From Autumnicola edwardsiae (GTDB lineage: Bacteria > Bacteroidota > Bacteroidia > Flavobacteriales > Flavobacteriaceae), in NCBI RefSeq assembly GCF_031846505.1, contig NZ_JAVRHP010000039.1, forward strand, positions 1 to 30,135: 30,135 bases of DNA. The letters are read 5' to 3'. The translations under genes and the position numbers were made by a program. Shown here in pieces: positions 1 to 7,062 of this stretch. Below the pieces are notes generated by a model that was not told where the DNA came from, searched no databases, and saw only the letters and a program-made list of their open reading frames with translations. How positions within the stretch are numbered: position 1 is the stretch's first letter; the number at the start of each line of letters is the position of its first letter.

Positions 1-32
1 ACCTAAAAGGATCACCTAAATAAACAGAAACA

Positions 33-191
33 ATGAATAAAATCAGAATAATAGGATTAGGATTACTCGCACTAGGTATAACTGCCCACTTTTTGGTTGA
101 AGCAAATTACTCATGGATTTCTGGTTTTGCTGTCGGCCTGGGAATTGCATTACTAATCACCGGAAAATTCAGAAAATACGGAGAAGGCTAG
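33..191 (+). CDS. Small hydrophobic membrane protein, 52 aa, unknown function
   Basis: This short ORF runs from ATG at 33 to TAG at 189-191. The product starts MNKIRIIGLGLLALGITAHF and has two hydrophobic stretches, about residues 5-22 and 29-43, separated by a short polar segment (VEANYSW). It ends in a basic and charged tail (FRKYGEG), as expected of a two-helix inner-membrane hairpin protein. No Shine-Dalgarno is obvious in the A-rich leader, which is normal for Bacteroidota. A strong terminator hairpin lies about 50 bp downstream, supporting a real transcribed gene end. I do not recognise a named family. A transcript may enter from the left edge of the window. Confidence 0.55.
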   Translation: MNKIRIIGLGLLALGITAHFLVEANYSWISGFAVGLGIALLITGKFRKYGEG

Positions 192-239
192 ATAGACCGC
201 TATCTGCTTCTTTAACACCACATCCAGAACAAGGATTGC

Positions 240-290
240 AAGAAGTCAAGGTTGAAAATAGGTAATTTTCAACCTTGACTTCTTTCTAAT
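240..290 (+). terminator. Rho-independent terminator after the 52-aa gene
   Basis: A perfect inverted repeat of 20 bp has arms 240-259 and 265-284 with a 5-nt loop, followed by a T-rich stretch. It separates the small membrane gene from the MutS-family gene. Its inner part (254-274) also resembles the dispersed palindrome family at 2032, 13559 and 22527. Confidence 0.8.
254..274 (+). repeat. Dispersed 21-bp palindrome, copy a
   Basis: The sequence GAAAATAGGTAATTTTCA followed by ACC matches 17 of 21 positions of the copy at 2032-2052 in the same orientation. It forms the inner part of the terminator stem, so part of the match could reflect palindromy. Confidence 0.35.
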
Positions 291-351
291 AGCTATGTTG
301 ACACCTCTTTTCCACTGAAAATGTTATAACTTTAAACATATTCTCTTTTTT

Positions 352-1989
352 ATGAATTGGATCCTGGGATTTATCCTAACCTTAATTGTAGTGTACCTTA
401 TCGATTTCAAATTAAAAAATCGAAAAGTAAAAATCAGGCGAAATAATTTAATCCAGAATTGGGGAAAGCCTAAAAAGGAGAAGTACTATAATTTCGATTT
501 AATTAATCAGTTTTTCAGAAATCACATTATTTCCACAGATGTTTTCCAAACAATATCTTATAATACCTGGTCCGATTTAGATTTCGATGATATTTTTAAA
601 TTTCTGGATAGAACTACTTCCAGAATTGGTCAGCAATATCTTTATTATAAATTACGAACAATAACAGATATTCCTGGCTTAAATCGTTTTGCAGATCTCA
701 CTAAAATATTTACTTCAAACAAGGAATTAAGAATTAAAAGCCAGTTAGAACTTTCAAGTTTATCATCTGCCAAAGCTTACTATTTAGAAGAAATATTCCG
801 GTCAAAAAAAATTAAAAAATCAAATAAAATATGGCTGTATCGTTCATTATCCACAGCTGCGATTTTATCTATAGTCTTAAGCTTTTTTAATCCAGCGTGG
901 TTTATTCTATTAATACCAATTTTCTTTGTAAATCTTGTTTTTCATTATAAAAATAAGTCTTCAATTGAATATTATTTAAACGGCGTTGGGCAATTGGCAA
1001 CGAGTTATAAAGTCGCTAATAATTTGAGCTCATCTGAAGAAATCAGATCCTTTTATAAGGATTTAAGTTTTTTAAAAAAAGTGAAATCCATATTATCAAG
1101 TACAAGATTTCTTGAGTGGGAGAGAAAAGTGGATAATGAATATGCACTTCTATTCTGGTTCATTTCAGAAATTATAAAAATTACATTCAATTTAGAGCCC
1201 ATTCTTTTTTACAATTTTCAGAATTCTTTGGAAAATAAAAAAGAAGACATCAAAAGCCTCTTCTTATTTATTGGTGAAATTGACTCCGCAATATCTTGTG
1301 CTTCCATACTAAACAGCGAAAAAAATCTTTGTAATCCTACATTCGTAGATAAAAAAGAAGTTTTTTCAGAAGGTCTTTACCATCCACTTATTAAAGACTG
1401 CACCCGCAATAATTTAAATTTAGTAAACAAAAGTTTGCTTTTGACGGGATCAAACATGTCTGGTAAAACAACTTTTATAAGAACGTTTAGTGTAAATGCC
1501 ATCCTGGGCCAGACAGTAAATATTTGTTTTGCTTCAAAATTTGAAATTCCGTTTTTTAAAATCTATTCGACTATTAGAATTTCAGACGATCTAATTAATA
1601 ATACAAGCTACTATTTAGAAGAAGTTGTAAGAATAAAAGAGTTAATTGAAGTATCTAAAAAGGATGACTTTTGCTTATTTGTAATTGATGAACTTTTTAA
1701 AGGAACTAACACCGCTGAAAGACTTGCAGCAGGAAAATCTATATTATCCTACCTAAACAAAAAGAATCATATTGTAATGGTATCTACTCATGATCTGGAA
1801 TTAACCGATTTACTAAAGAAGAAAAATTTTGAACTGTATCATTTTTCAGAAACCATAGAAAATGAGAAGTTACTTTTTGATTACAAAATTAAACCAGGAA
1901 AGCCAAAAAGCGGAAATGCGATTAAGATTTTAGATCTGTATGACTATCCCAAAGAGATTATAGACAATGCAAGAATTGGAATAGAATAA
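352..1989 (+). CDS. Membrane-anchored MutS-family ATPase
   Basis: This 545-residue protein has the MutS C-terminal ATPase but not the N-terminal mismatch-recognition domain. Walker A is GSNMSGKTT at 366-374, Walker B LFVIDE at 442-447, and the MutS H-loop STHD at 478-481. A core-domain motif typical of MutS lever regions, FLDRTTSRIGQQYLYYKLR, is at 84-102. Three hydrophobic segments stand out: 2-18, and a pair at about 168-180 and 182-198, so the protein is probably membrane-bound. Similar MutS-like proteins with transmembrane segments are common in Bacteroidota, but their function is unknown. They should not be equated with mismatch-repair MutS1. The gene is very AT-rich compared with its neighbours. 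It lies alone between two terminators and is convergent with the decarboxylase gene. Confidence 0.85.
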   Translation: MNWILGFILTLIVVYLIDFKLKNRKVKIRRNNLIQNWGKPKKEKYYNFDLINQFFRNHIISTDVFQTISYNTWSDLDFDDIFKFLDRTTSRIGQQYLYYKLRTITDIPGLNRFADLTKIFTSNKELRIKSQLELSSLSSAKAYYLEEIFRSKKIKKSNKIWLYRSLSTAAILSIVLSFFNPAWFILLIPIFFVNLVFHYKNKSSIEYYLNGVGQLATSYKVANNLSSSEEIRSFYKDLSFLKKVKSILSSTRFLEWERKVDNEYALLFWFISEIIKITFNLEPILFYNFQNSLENKKEDIKSLFLFIGEIDSAISCASILNSEKNLCNPTFVDKKEVFSEGLYHPLIKDCTRNNLNLVNKSLLLTGSNMSGKTTFIRTFSVNAILGQTVNICFASKFEIPFFKIYSTIRISDDLINNTSYYLEEVVRIKELIEVSKKDDFCLFVIDELFKGTNTAERLAAGKSILSYLNKKNHIVMVSTHDLELTDLLKKKNFELYHFSETIENEKLLFDYKIKPGKPKSGNAIKILDLYDYPKEIIDNARIGIE

Positions 1990-2018
1990 GTCTGCCAAAA
2001 ATATACTACATAGTAAAA

Positions 2019-2061
2019 AACAGAGCAGCCCGAAAATTGGCAATTATCGACCTGCTCTGTT
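2019..2061. terminator. Bidirectional terminator between convergent genes
   Basis: Arms AACAGAGCAG (2019-2028) and CTGCTCTGTT (2052-2061) form a perfect 10-bp stem. Runs of A upstream provide a T-tract on the minus strand. The loop carries a copy of the 21-bp palindrome family (2032-2052). It serves the MutS-family gene on one side and the decarboxylase on the other. Confidence 0.75.
2032..2052 (+). repeat. Dispersed 21-bp palindrome, copy b
   Basis: GAAAATTGGCAATTATCG followed by ACC. It matches the copy at 22527-22547 at 19 of 21 positions. The two half-sites (AAAATTG and CAATTAT) are an imperfect inverted repeat. It lies in the loop of a terminator. Confidence 0.6.
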
Positions 2062-2115
2062 CTCACCTTCAGTAAAAATCTTTATTTTTTTATGAAAAGA
2101 CGCTGAATCTTTAAC

Positions 2116-3480
2116 CTATTCCATCGTATCCAAAATCTGGTCGATATCTTCTTCCGTAGTATCGGGATTGATAAAGCAGAAGCGGGCAACGGTCTCTTTC
2201 TTCCATTTTGTTGGTGTCACCAGTGCAAAACCGTTACGATGATTGCTGTACGTCCACTCTTTATATTCTTCCGGAGACCAGTTTTTTCTTCGGAATAAAA
2301 CTACAGAAAGACTGGTTGGCCTCACCATTTCCAGGTTTTTCCGTTTTTCAATCTTCTTTGCCGCTATCTGCGCAAGCTCGATTCCTCGTTCTATTGCCTG
2401 CCTGTACTTGTCTGTGCCGTGCATCGCGAGGGAAAACCACAATGGCATTCCTCTCACCCTCCTGGTTAGCTGAATCTGATAATCTGCCGGATTAAATCCC
2501 TGCGCTCCTTCATCCTGAAAAATTTCCAGGTAAGAACCTTCCTGCGCATGTGCTTTTTTGGCCAAATCCAGATTTCTGTAAATCACCGCGCCACAATCAT
2601 AAGGCGAAAACAGCCATTTATGAGGATCGATCGTAATACTGTCTGCCCACTCAATTCCATTGAATAAATGCCGCACAGATGTTGCCGCAAGAGCTCCTCC
2701 TCCATAAGCGCAATCTACATGAAACCAAACATCTTCCTTTTCGCAAACATCTGCAATCGTATCCAGCTCATCTATAATGCCGGCGTTTGTGGTACCGCCT
2801 GTAGCCACAACCGAAAAGAGGCGTTTTCTGTCTTTCTCTTCAAGTTCATCAATCGCATTTTGAAGTTCCCTGCCCGTGAGTTTTTCCTCTTCAATATCGA
2901 TCATCACCACATCGGCATCTATTACCTTGGCCATTGCCTGGATAGAACTGTGTGCTCCATGGGAAGTAAGCATCAAAGCTTTAACTCCGACATTATCTGA
3001 ATTCCGGGCCCGCCATTCTTCCCGGGCAGCGACCATTGCCGAAAGGTTTGCAGCAGTTCCGCCACTGGTAAATACACCAAAAGCACCATCGGGCAGGCCG
3101 GTAAGTGAAACCAGCCACTTCATCGCCTGGTTTTCACAAAAAATTCCGCCGGCACCTTCCATCCAGTAAGCGCCGTGAATGCTGGAAGCCGAAGTTACCA
3201 AATCGAACATAATTGCCGCCCTGGTAGGTGCTGCCGGGACAAAAGCCAAATGCCGCGGATGGTCTATGGGAACGGTGGCTTTAACCAGCACATCCCGAAA
3301 GAGCTTAAAAGCATTTTCACCTCCAATTCCTTCAGGGGTAATGGTTTTACCAACGAGCCTGAATAATTCCTCTTCTTTTTTAGGTGCTCCCATGCCGGGA
3401 GTAATATTAGAGATACGGTCTATGGTATATTTCATGACATCCAGCGTCATCTCCACCAAATCCATATCTATGGTATGCAT
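2116..3480 (-). CDS. PLP-dependent group II decarboxylase
   Basis: Fold-type I pyridoxal-phosphate enzyme of the glutamate/aromatic-amino-acid decarboxylase family (Pfam Pyridoxal_deC). Counting from the TTG at 3495, visible signatures are the phosphate-binding TSGGTAANL at 143-151, the ring-stacking His182 in HGAHSS, the cofactor-nitrogen Asp261 in HVDCAYGGGA, and the Schiff-base Lys293 in DPHKWLF. I chose the ATG at 3480 (454 aa); an in-frame TTG 15 bases upstream would add five residues. The substrate cannot be read from the sequence: aromatic amino acids, 2,4-diaminobutyrate and glutamate are all possible within the family. No antiporter lies next to it, so an acid-resistance pair is not supported. 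Sampled GC content is much higher than in the adjacent MutS-family gene. Confidence 0.9.
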   Translation of the reverse strand: MHTIDMDLVEMTLDVMKYTIDRISNITPGMGAPKKEEELFRLVGKTITPEGIGGENAFKLFRDVLVKATVPIDHPRHLAFVPAAPTRAAIMFDLVTSASSIHGAYWMEGAGGIFCENQAMKWLVSLTGLPDGAFGVFTSGGTAANLSAMVAAREEWRARNSDNVGVKALMLTSHGAHSSIQAMAKVIDADVVMIDIEEEKLTGRELQNAIDELEEKDRKRLFSVVATGGTTNAGIIDELDTIADVCEKEDVWFHVDCAYGGGALAATSVRHLFNGIEWADSITIDPHKWLFSPYDCGAVIYRNLDLAKKAHAQEGSYLEIFQDEGAQGFNPADYQIQLTRRVRGMPLWFSLAMHGTDKYRQAIERGIELAQIAAKKIEKRKNLEMVRPTSLSVVLFRRKNWSPEEYKEWTYSNHRNGFALVTPTKWKKETVARFCFINPDTTEEDIDQILDTME

Positions 3481-3681
3481 TTTATTTTTTTCCAAATCTG
3501 TATTTTATATTTGTTTCAGTTTAAAAACATAGTAATTATTCTCGTCATTTTTAAATTTTTCCACTTCATTCGAAACAGAATTTTATTTCAAAGTGAAAAA
3601 CGTACGTCCCGTTCTTGAAAATAACCGGAAGCGGCAAAATTCTAAAGCCTAATCTCTTGTCTATCCTCTTTGTTAATAGCG

Positions 3682-5187
3682 TTAGTTTTTATTAAAGTGC
3701 CCGGAAATAAAAAAGGAGTAAATAAGCACTATACACGAAAAAATCTCCAGTCTCCCTATCCACATTAAGCATATAAACACGATTTTTGAAAAACCGGTCA
3801 TCTCATTTTCATTAACACCTGCGCTAAGGCCTACATTATTTAAAGCAGAACTTACATCAAAAAGTATCTGGTGCAACAAGTATTTATCTCCTTCTGAAAG
3901 GATAATAAGAAAAGATCCAACAATTAAGGACGTGGTCCAGAGCACAAAAAGATTAGCCGCACTTTTAATTTGTTTCCTTGCTACCTTATCTTTTATTTCC
4001 TTTCCATTTAAGTAGACCGAGCTCTTATTTTCTTCTTTTTTTCCAGAATCAGGTAAATTTTTCACAATCCCCTTAAAGACCCAAATAATCCTTCTGGTCT
4101 TTAATCCTCCTGTTGTAGAAGTAGCATTACCTCCAAAAGTCATGGCTACTACAAACAGGAAGAGGATTGACAAAGGCATATTTGCGGTTTCAACAGAATT
4201 AAAACCGCATGTACCCAAAGCCGAAGCAGTCTGAAAAACATTGTTCACCACATCTTCTGAAGGATTAAGGATATGTACCACTACCATTAAAACTATTATG
4301 ATTGCTGAAAATACTTTGAATTCACTTAACCTTATTATTCTTCTGAAATCTCTTTTAATAAAAAAAAGATAATGGATCTGGAAACTTAGCGCTGCAATGA
4401 TCATCACAATTATACCTACCCATTTTATCGAAGGATTATAAGAAATAAAGCTATCTGGCGTCATCGTGAATCCTCCGGTGGAAATTCCGGTTAATCCATG
4501 ATTAATAGCTTCCCAACCCGGCATGCCCGCAGAATAAAAAGCAATTATAGCCACAATAGTAAGCGCCAGATAAATTTGCCATATTCTATGTATGGTCTCT
4601 TCCAGTTTTGAATCGCCAATAGTCCAGTTCATGGCTTCTGCCTGGTAAAGCGTATTCATTTCACTACTAAAATTGAAGAAACCCACTACCAGTAGGATGA
4701 TTCCCATCCCTCCAAGCCATTCACTTAAGGATCGCAACCATTGCAGGCTGTGCGGAATGGTTTCGGGATGATCTAACATAGAAAGGCCGGTGCTTGTAAA
4801 CCCGGACATAGATTCAAAAAAAGCGCTGGGAAAATCTGATAAGTTGGTAGCGTTTCCTACTAACCCCGTCTCCATAGATCCTATAAAATAAAAAGGAATA
4901 CTCCCAAAAAGCGGAATTATAAACCAGGCAAGTGCTACCATTATAAGGGTAATGCGGGGTTGGCTTTTTCTGCTATTCTTGAAAACCCTGTACAATATCT
5001 GGCCTGCCGCGAGGCTTAGAAATGCCATTCCTAAAAACGAAGGAAGTGCAAAATACTCTTCAAAATATAATATAACAAGAAGGCTGGGAATAACTAAAAA
5101 TGCAGGTACATGTAAAAGGAGCCCCAAATCCCTGAAGAAAGTTTTTCTTACTTCTGAAGAAATGATGAAATCCATTTTAACCTGCAT
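3682..5187 (-). CDS. TrkH/KtrB-family potassium uptake channel subunit
   Basis: Polytopic inner-membrane protein of 501 residues, the normal size for TrkH. The four pore-loop repeats typical of the superfamily are visible: MSGFTSTGLS (127-136), LTGISTGGF (232-240), ASALGTCGFN (321-330) and SSALNNVGLSAG (446-457). Each carries the filter Gly. Ten or so hydrophobic helices surround them. TrkH proteins import K+ (sometimes Na+) and are normally gated by a cytoplasmic TrkA/KtrA RCK protein. No such gene is in this window, so the partner must be elsewhere. The start could be M1 or M5; an AGG lies just before M5. It is co-directional with bshC, 67 bp downstream of its stop. Confidence 0.93.
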   Translation of the reverse strand: MQVKMDFIISSEVRKTFFRDLGLLLHVPAFLVIPSLLVILYFEEYFALPSFLGMAFLSLAAGQILYRVFKNSRKSQPRITLIMVALAWFIIPLFGSIPFYFIGSMETGLVGNATNLSDFPSAFFESMSGFTSTGLSMLDHPETIPHSLQWLRSLSEWLGGMGIILLVVGFFNFSSEMNTLYQAEAMNWTIGDSKLEETIHRIWQIYLALTIVAIIAFYSAGMPGWEAINHGLTGISTGGFTMTPDSFISYNPSIKWVGIIVMIIAALSFQIHYLFFIKRDFRRIIRLSEFKVFSAIIIVLMVVVHILNPSEDVVNNVFQTASALGTCGFNSVETANMPLSILFLFVVAMTFGGNATSTTGGLKTRRIIWVFKGIVKNLPDSGKKEENKSSVYLNGKEIKDKVARKQIKSAANLFVLWTTSLIVGSFLIILSEGDKYLLHQILFDVSSALNNVGLSAGVNENEMTGFSKIVFICLMWIGRLEIFSCIVLIYSFFISGHFNKN

Positions 5188-5217
5188 GCCATTTTAAACT
5201 TTGGTGGTACTGTTATT

Positions 5218-5240
5218 TGAAAATTGGCTTTTTCAGACCC
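5218..5240. repeat. Small hairpin between bshC and trkH; weak fifth copy of the palindrome family
   Basis: TGAAAAA (5218-5224) and TTTTTCA (5230-5236) form a perfect 7-bp stem with loop TTGGC, followed by GACC. The string GAAAAATTGGC...GACC resembles the 21-bp family but has an extra A and a divergent right half. It may also attenuate transcription between the two minus-strand genes. Confidence 0.35.
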
Positions 5241-5254
5241 TGACTGTTTTAATC

Positions 5255-6874
5255 TTAGTCTTGTCTAAAAGTCAGAATTTTAAAGTTCTCTTCTAAAGGG
5301 TTTAAATATTCAACGAGAGCAGGGATAAGTTGTTCACCAAATTCAGCGTAAAATTCTGAAAAATTTGTTTGCCGCTCCTGTAAAGCGCCGTTGGGAAATA
5401 ACGCATTCTGAAGATTAGCAATTCGGGTCACTTCATCCTTTAGTTTGCGTTTCTGAGCCTTCAGCAGTCGTTTTTCCAGGTTTTCCAGGCCTTTTAACTG
5501 TTTTACTTCCTGCGCTTTTACAGCTCCCAGAAAAGTTTTATCAGTTTTTTCAGCTAAATCATACATTTGCTGAAACTGCTGCACAAGCTGCTCTTTTTGC
5601 GGTGAAAAATCTATATCGATATTGGATATTTTTCGCACCTTCCTATTAATAAGCTCGTGCTGCTTCAGGAAAAGTTCTTTCTTTGAAATGTCTAATTTCT
5701 CACGTTTTTCCCGTTGCTTTTCAGTTTGTATTAAAGCTGAATTTCTCAAAAGCAACATCGGAAAAGGCACATTTTCGGCTTTAAAATAGTCCTTCAGCTC
5801 CAGCCAGTACGAAAGTTCCCCGCCACCACCAATATAGCAGAGGTTTGGCAAAATCACTTCTTCATACAAAGGGCGCATCACCACATTGGGACTAAAACGC
5901 TCCGGATTTTCATCCAGTTCTCTCAAAATTTCTTCGCGGCTCCATTTAATATTCTCCCTGTCATGAACAAAATAATTTCCTTCCCGTTCTATAATTCTTT
6001 CCCGAAAATCTTCAGTTAAATAAAACAGATTGATTTCCCGCGGACTAACCTGAACATTATATCCTAAATTACTAAGCTCTCCCAGGCCTTTTGAAGTAGA
6101 TTTATGAGAAACCTGCTCCAAAAGTTCATTTTTTGCGTAAGGAATAAATTGTTTCTTCAATTCTTTCTCCTGGGCATCCAGGATTACGAGCCCGTAGTCT
6201 TTAAAAAGTTCATTTGCTAAATAACGGGTAGCTTCAGTTAAATTATCATGCTCCAAATAAGCTTTTTCGAATAAATTTTTCAGAAATGATGCATCTTTCC
6301 CAACTCCTATTTCTGCAGAAAAGAGATTGAATACTTCCTGAAGTCCTTCGGTATTTAAAAAACCAACAGCAGTTTTACCGGCTTTTTTATCGGCATTGTT
6401 CCATTTAAACTTTTTACCTTTCAGATTAAAGAAATTGATTTCCTCAAAATCATGGTCTTCAGTCGCCATCCAGTAAACAGGAACAAAGTTATATTCCGGA
6501 TGCTTTTCCTTCAGGATTGTTGTAAGATTTATGGTAGAAACAATTTTATAGAGAAAGTACAGCGGACCCGAAAATAGATTCAGCTGATGCCCGGTTGTAA
6601 CAGTAAAAGTATTGTCGTCTCCCAGGGATTTTATATTCTCTGCGGTGGCACCCGAAATTTCCACATTATCGTACTGCTTTTCCAGCACCTTCACCAAAAC
6701 CTGCCGCTTTTCTGAAGAAAAAGAAGCTTTCTTCTCCTCAATCTGGTCCCGAAAATTGCCAATTTTGGGGTATCGGTTATAAAATTTCTGCACCTCTGGT
6801 TTCTGAGCCAGATAATCCAAAATTAAATTGGTAAAATAATTAGTTTCGGAATAGGAAATACATTCTGATGGCAT
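5255..6874 (-). CDS. bshC: Bacillithiol biosynthesis cysteine-adding enzyme BshC
   Basis: BshC is the putative cysteine ligase that adds Cys to glucosaminyl-malate in the last step of bacillithiol synthesis, the low-molecular-weight thiol of Firmicutes and many Bacteroidota. The 539-residue length fits the family. Family signatures visible are TVTTGHQLNLFSGPLYFLYK (91-110), WMATEDHDFEEIN (135-147) and GGGGELSYWLELK in the middle. A long charged, probably coiled-coil stretch covers about 395-490, as in known BshC structures. The start is ATG at 6874, with a TATCTTTA box upstream. bshA and bshB are not in the window; these genes are commonly scattered. The gene is divergent from the M14 peptidase. 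Confidence 0.95.
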   Translation of the reverse strand: MPSECISYSETNYFTNLILDYLAQKPEVQKFYNRYPKIGNFRDQIEEKKASFSSEKRQVLVKVLEKQYDNVEISGATAENIKSLGDDNTFTVTTGHQLNLFSGPLYFLYKIVSTINLTTILKEKHPEYNFVPVYWMATEDHDFEEINFFNLKGKKFKWNNADKKAGKTAVGFLNTEGLQEVFNLFSAEIGVGKDASFLKNLFEKAYLEHDNLTEATRYLANELFKDYGLVILDAQEKELKKQFIPYAKNELLEQVSHKSTSKGLGELSNLGYNVQVSPREINLFYLTEDFRERIIEREGNYFVHDRENIKWSREEILRELDENPERFSPNVVMRPLYEEVILPNLCYIGGGGELSYWLELKDYFKAENVPFPMLLLRNSALIQTEKQREKREKLDISKKELFLKQHELINRKVRKISNIDIDFSPQKEQLVQQFQQMYDLAEKTDKTFLGAVKAQEVKQLKGLENLEKRLLKAQKRKLKDEVTRIANLQNALFPNGALQERQTNFSEFYAEFGEQLIPALVEYLNPLEENFKILTFRQD

Positions 6875-6894
6875 GCGCTGGAATCAATTTTTTG

Positions 6895-6902
6895 TAAAGA
6901 TA
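6895..6902 (-). promoter_or_regulatory. Probable -7 box of bshC
   Basis: Read on the minus strand this is TATCTTTA, one base from the Bacteroidota -7 consensus TAnnTTTG, 21 bp upstream of the bshC ATG. No convincing -33 TTG was found. Confidence 0.35.
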
Positions 6903-7026
6903 AGGTGTTTTGAACACTAATGTAAATTCTCCTCTTTTTAGGATATTATTAACAACAGAAACTTACTTTAATGTCTGAATTCTAATTTTAATGCTGAACA
7001 GATTCCGTCAATTTCATCACCTGCAG

Positions 7027-7034
7027 TATCTTTA
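7027..7034 (+). promoter_or_regulatory. Probable -7 box of the M14 peptidase gene
   Basis: TATCTTTA, one base from TAnnTTTG, ends 28 bp before the ATG at 7063. That would place the transcription start about 20 nt upstream of the gene. Confidence 0.35.
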
Positions 7035-7062
7035 CCCAAAATTTAACCAGATCTTCTTTTAA

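Noticed and set aside
2668..3000. 110-codon plus-strand frame inside the decarboxylase gene
   Set aside because: It overlaps the PLP-binding core on the other strand; the protein shows no recognisable motif.
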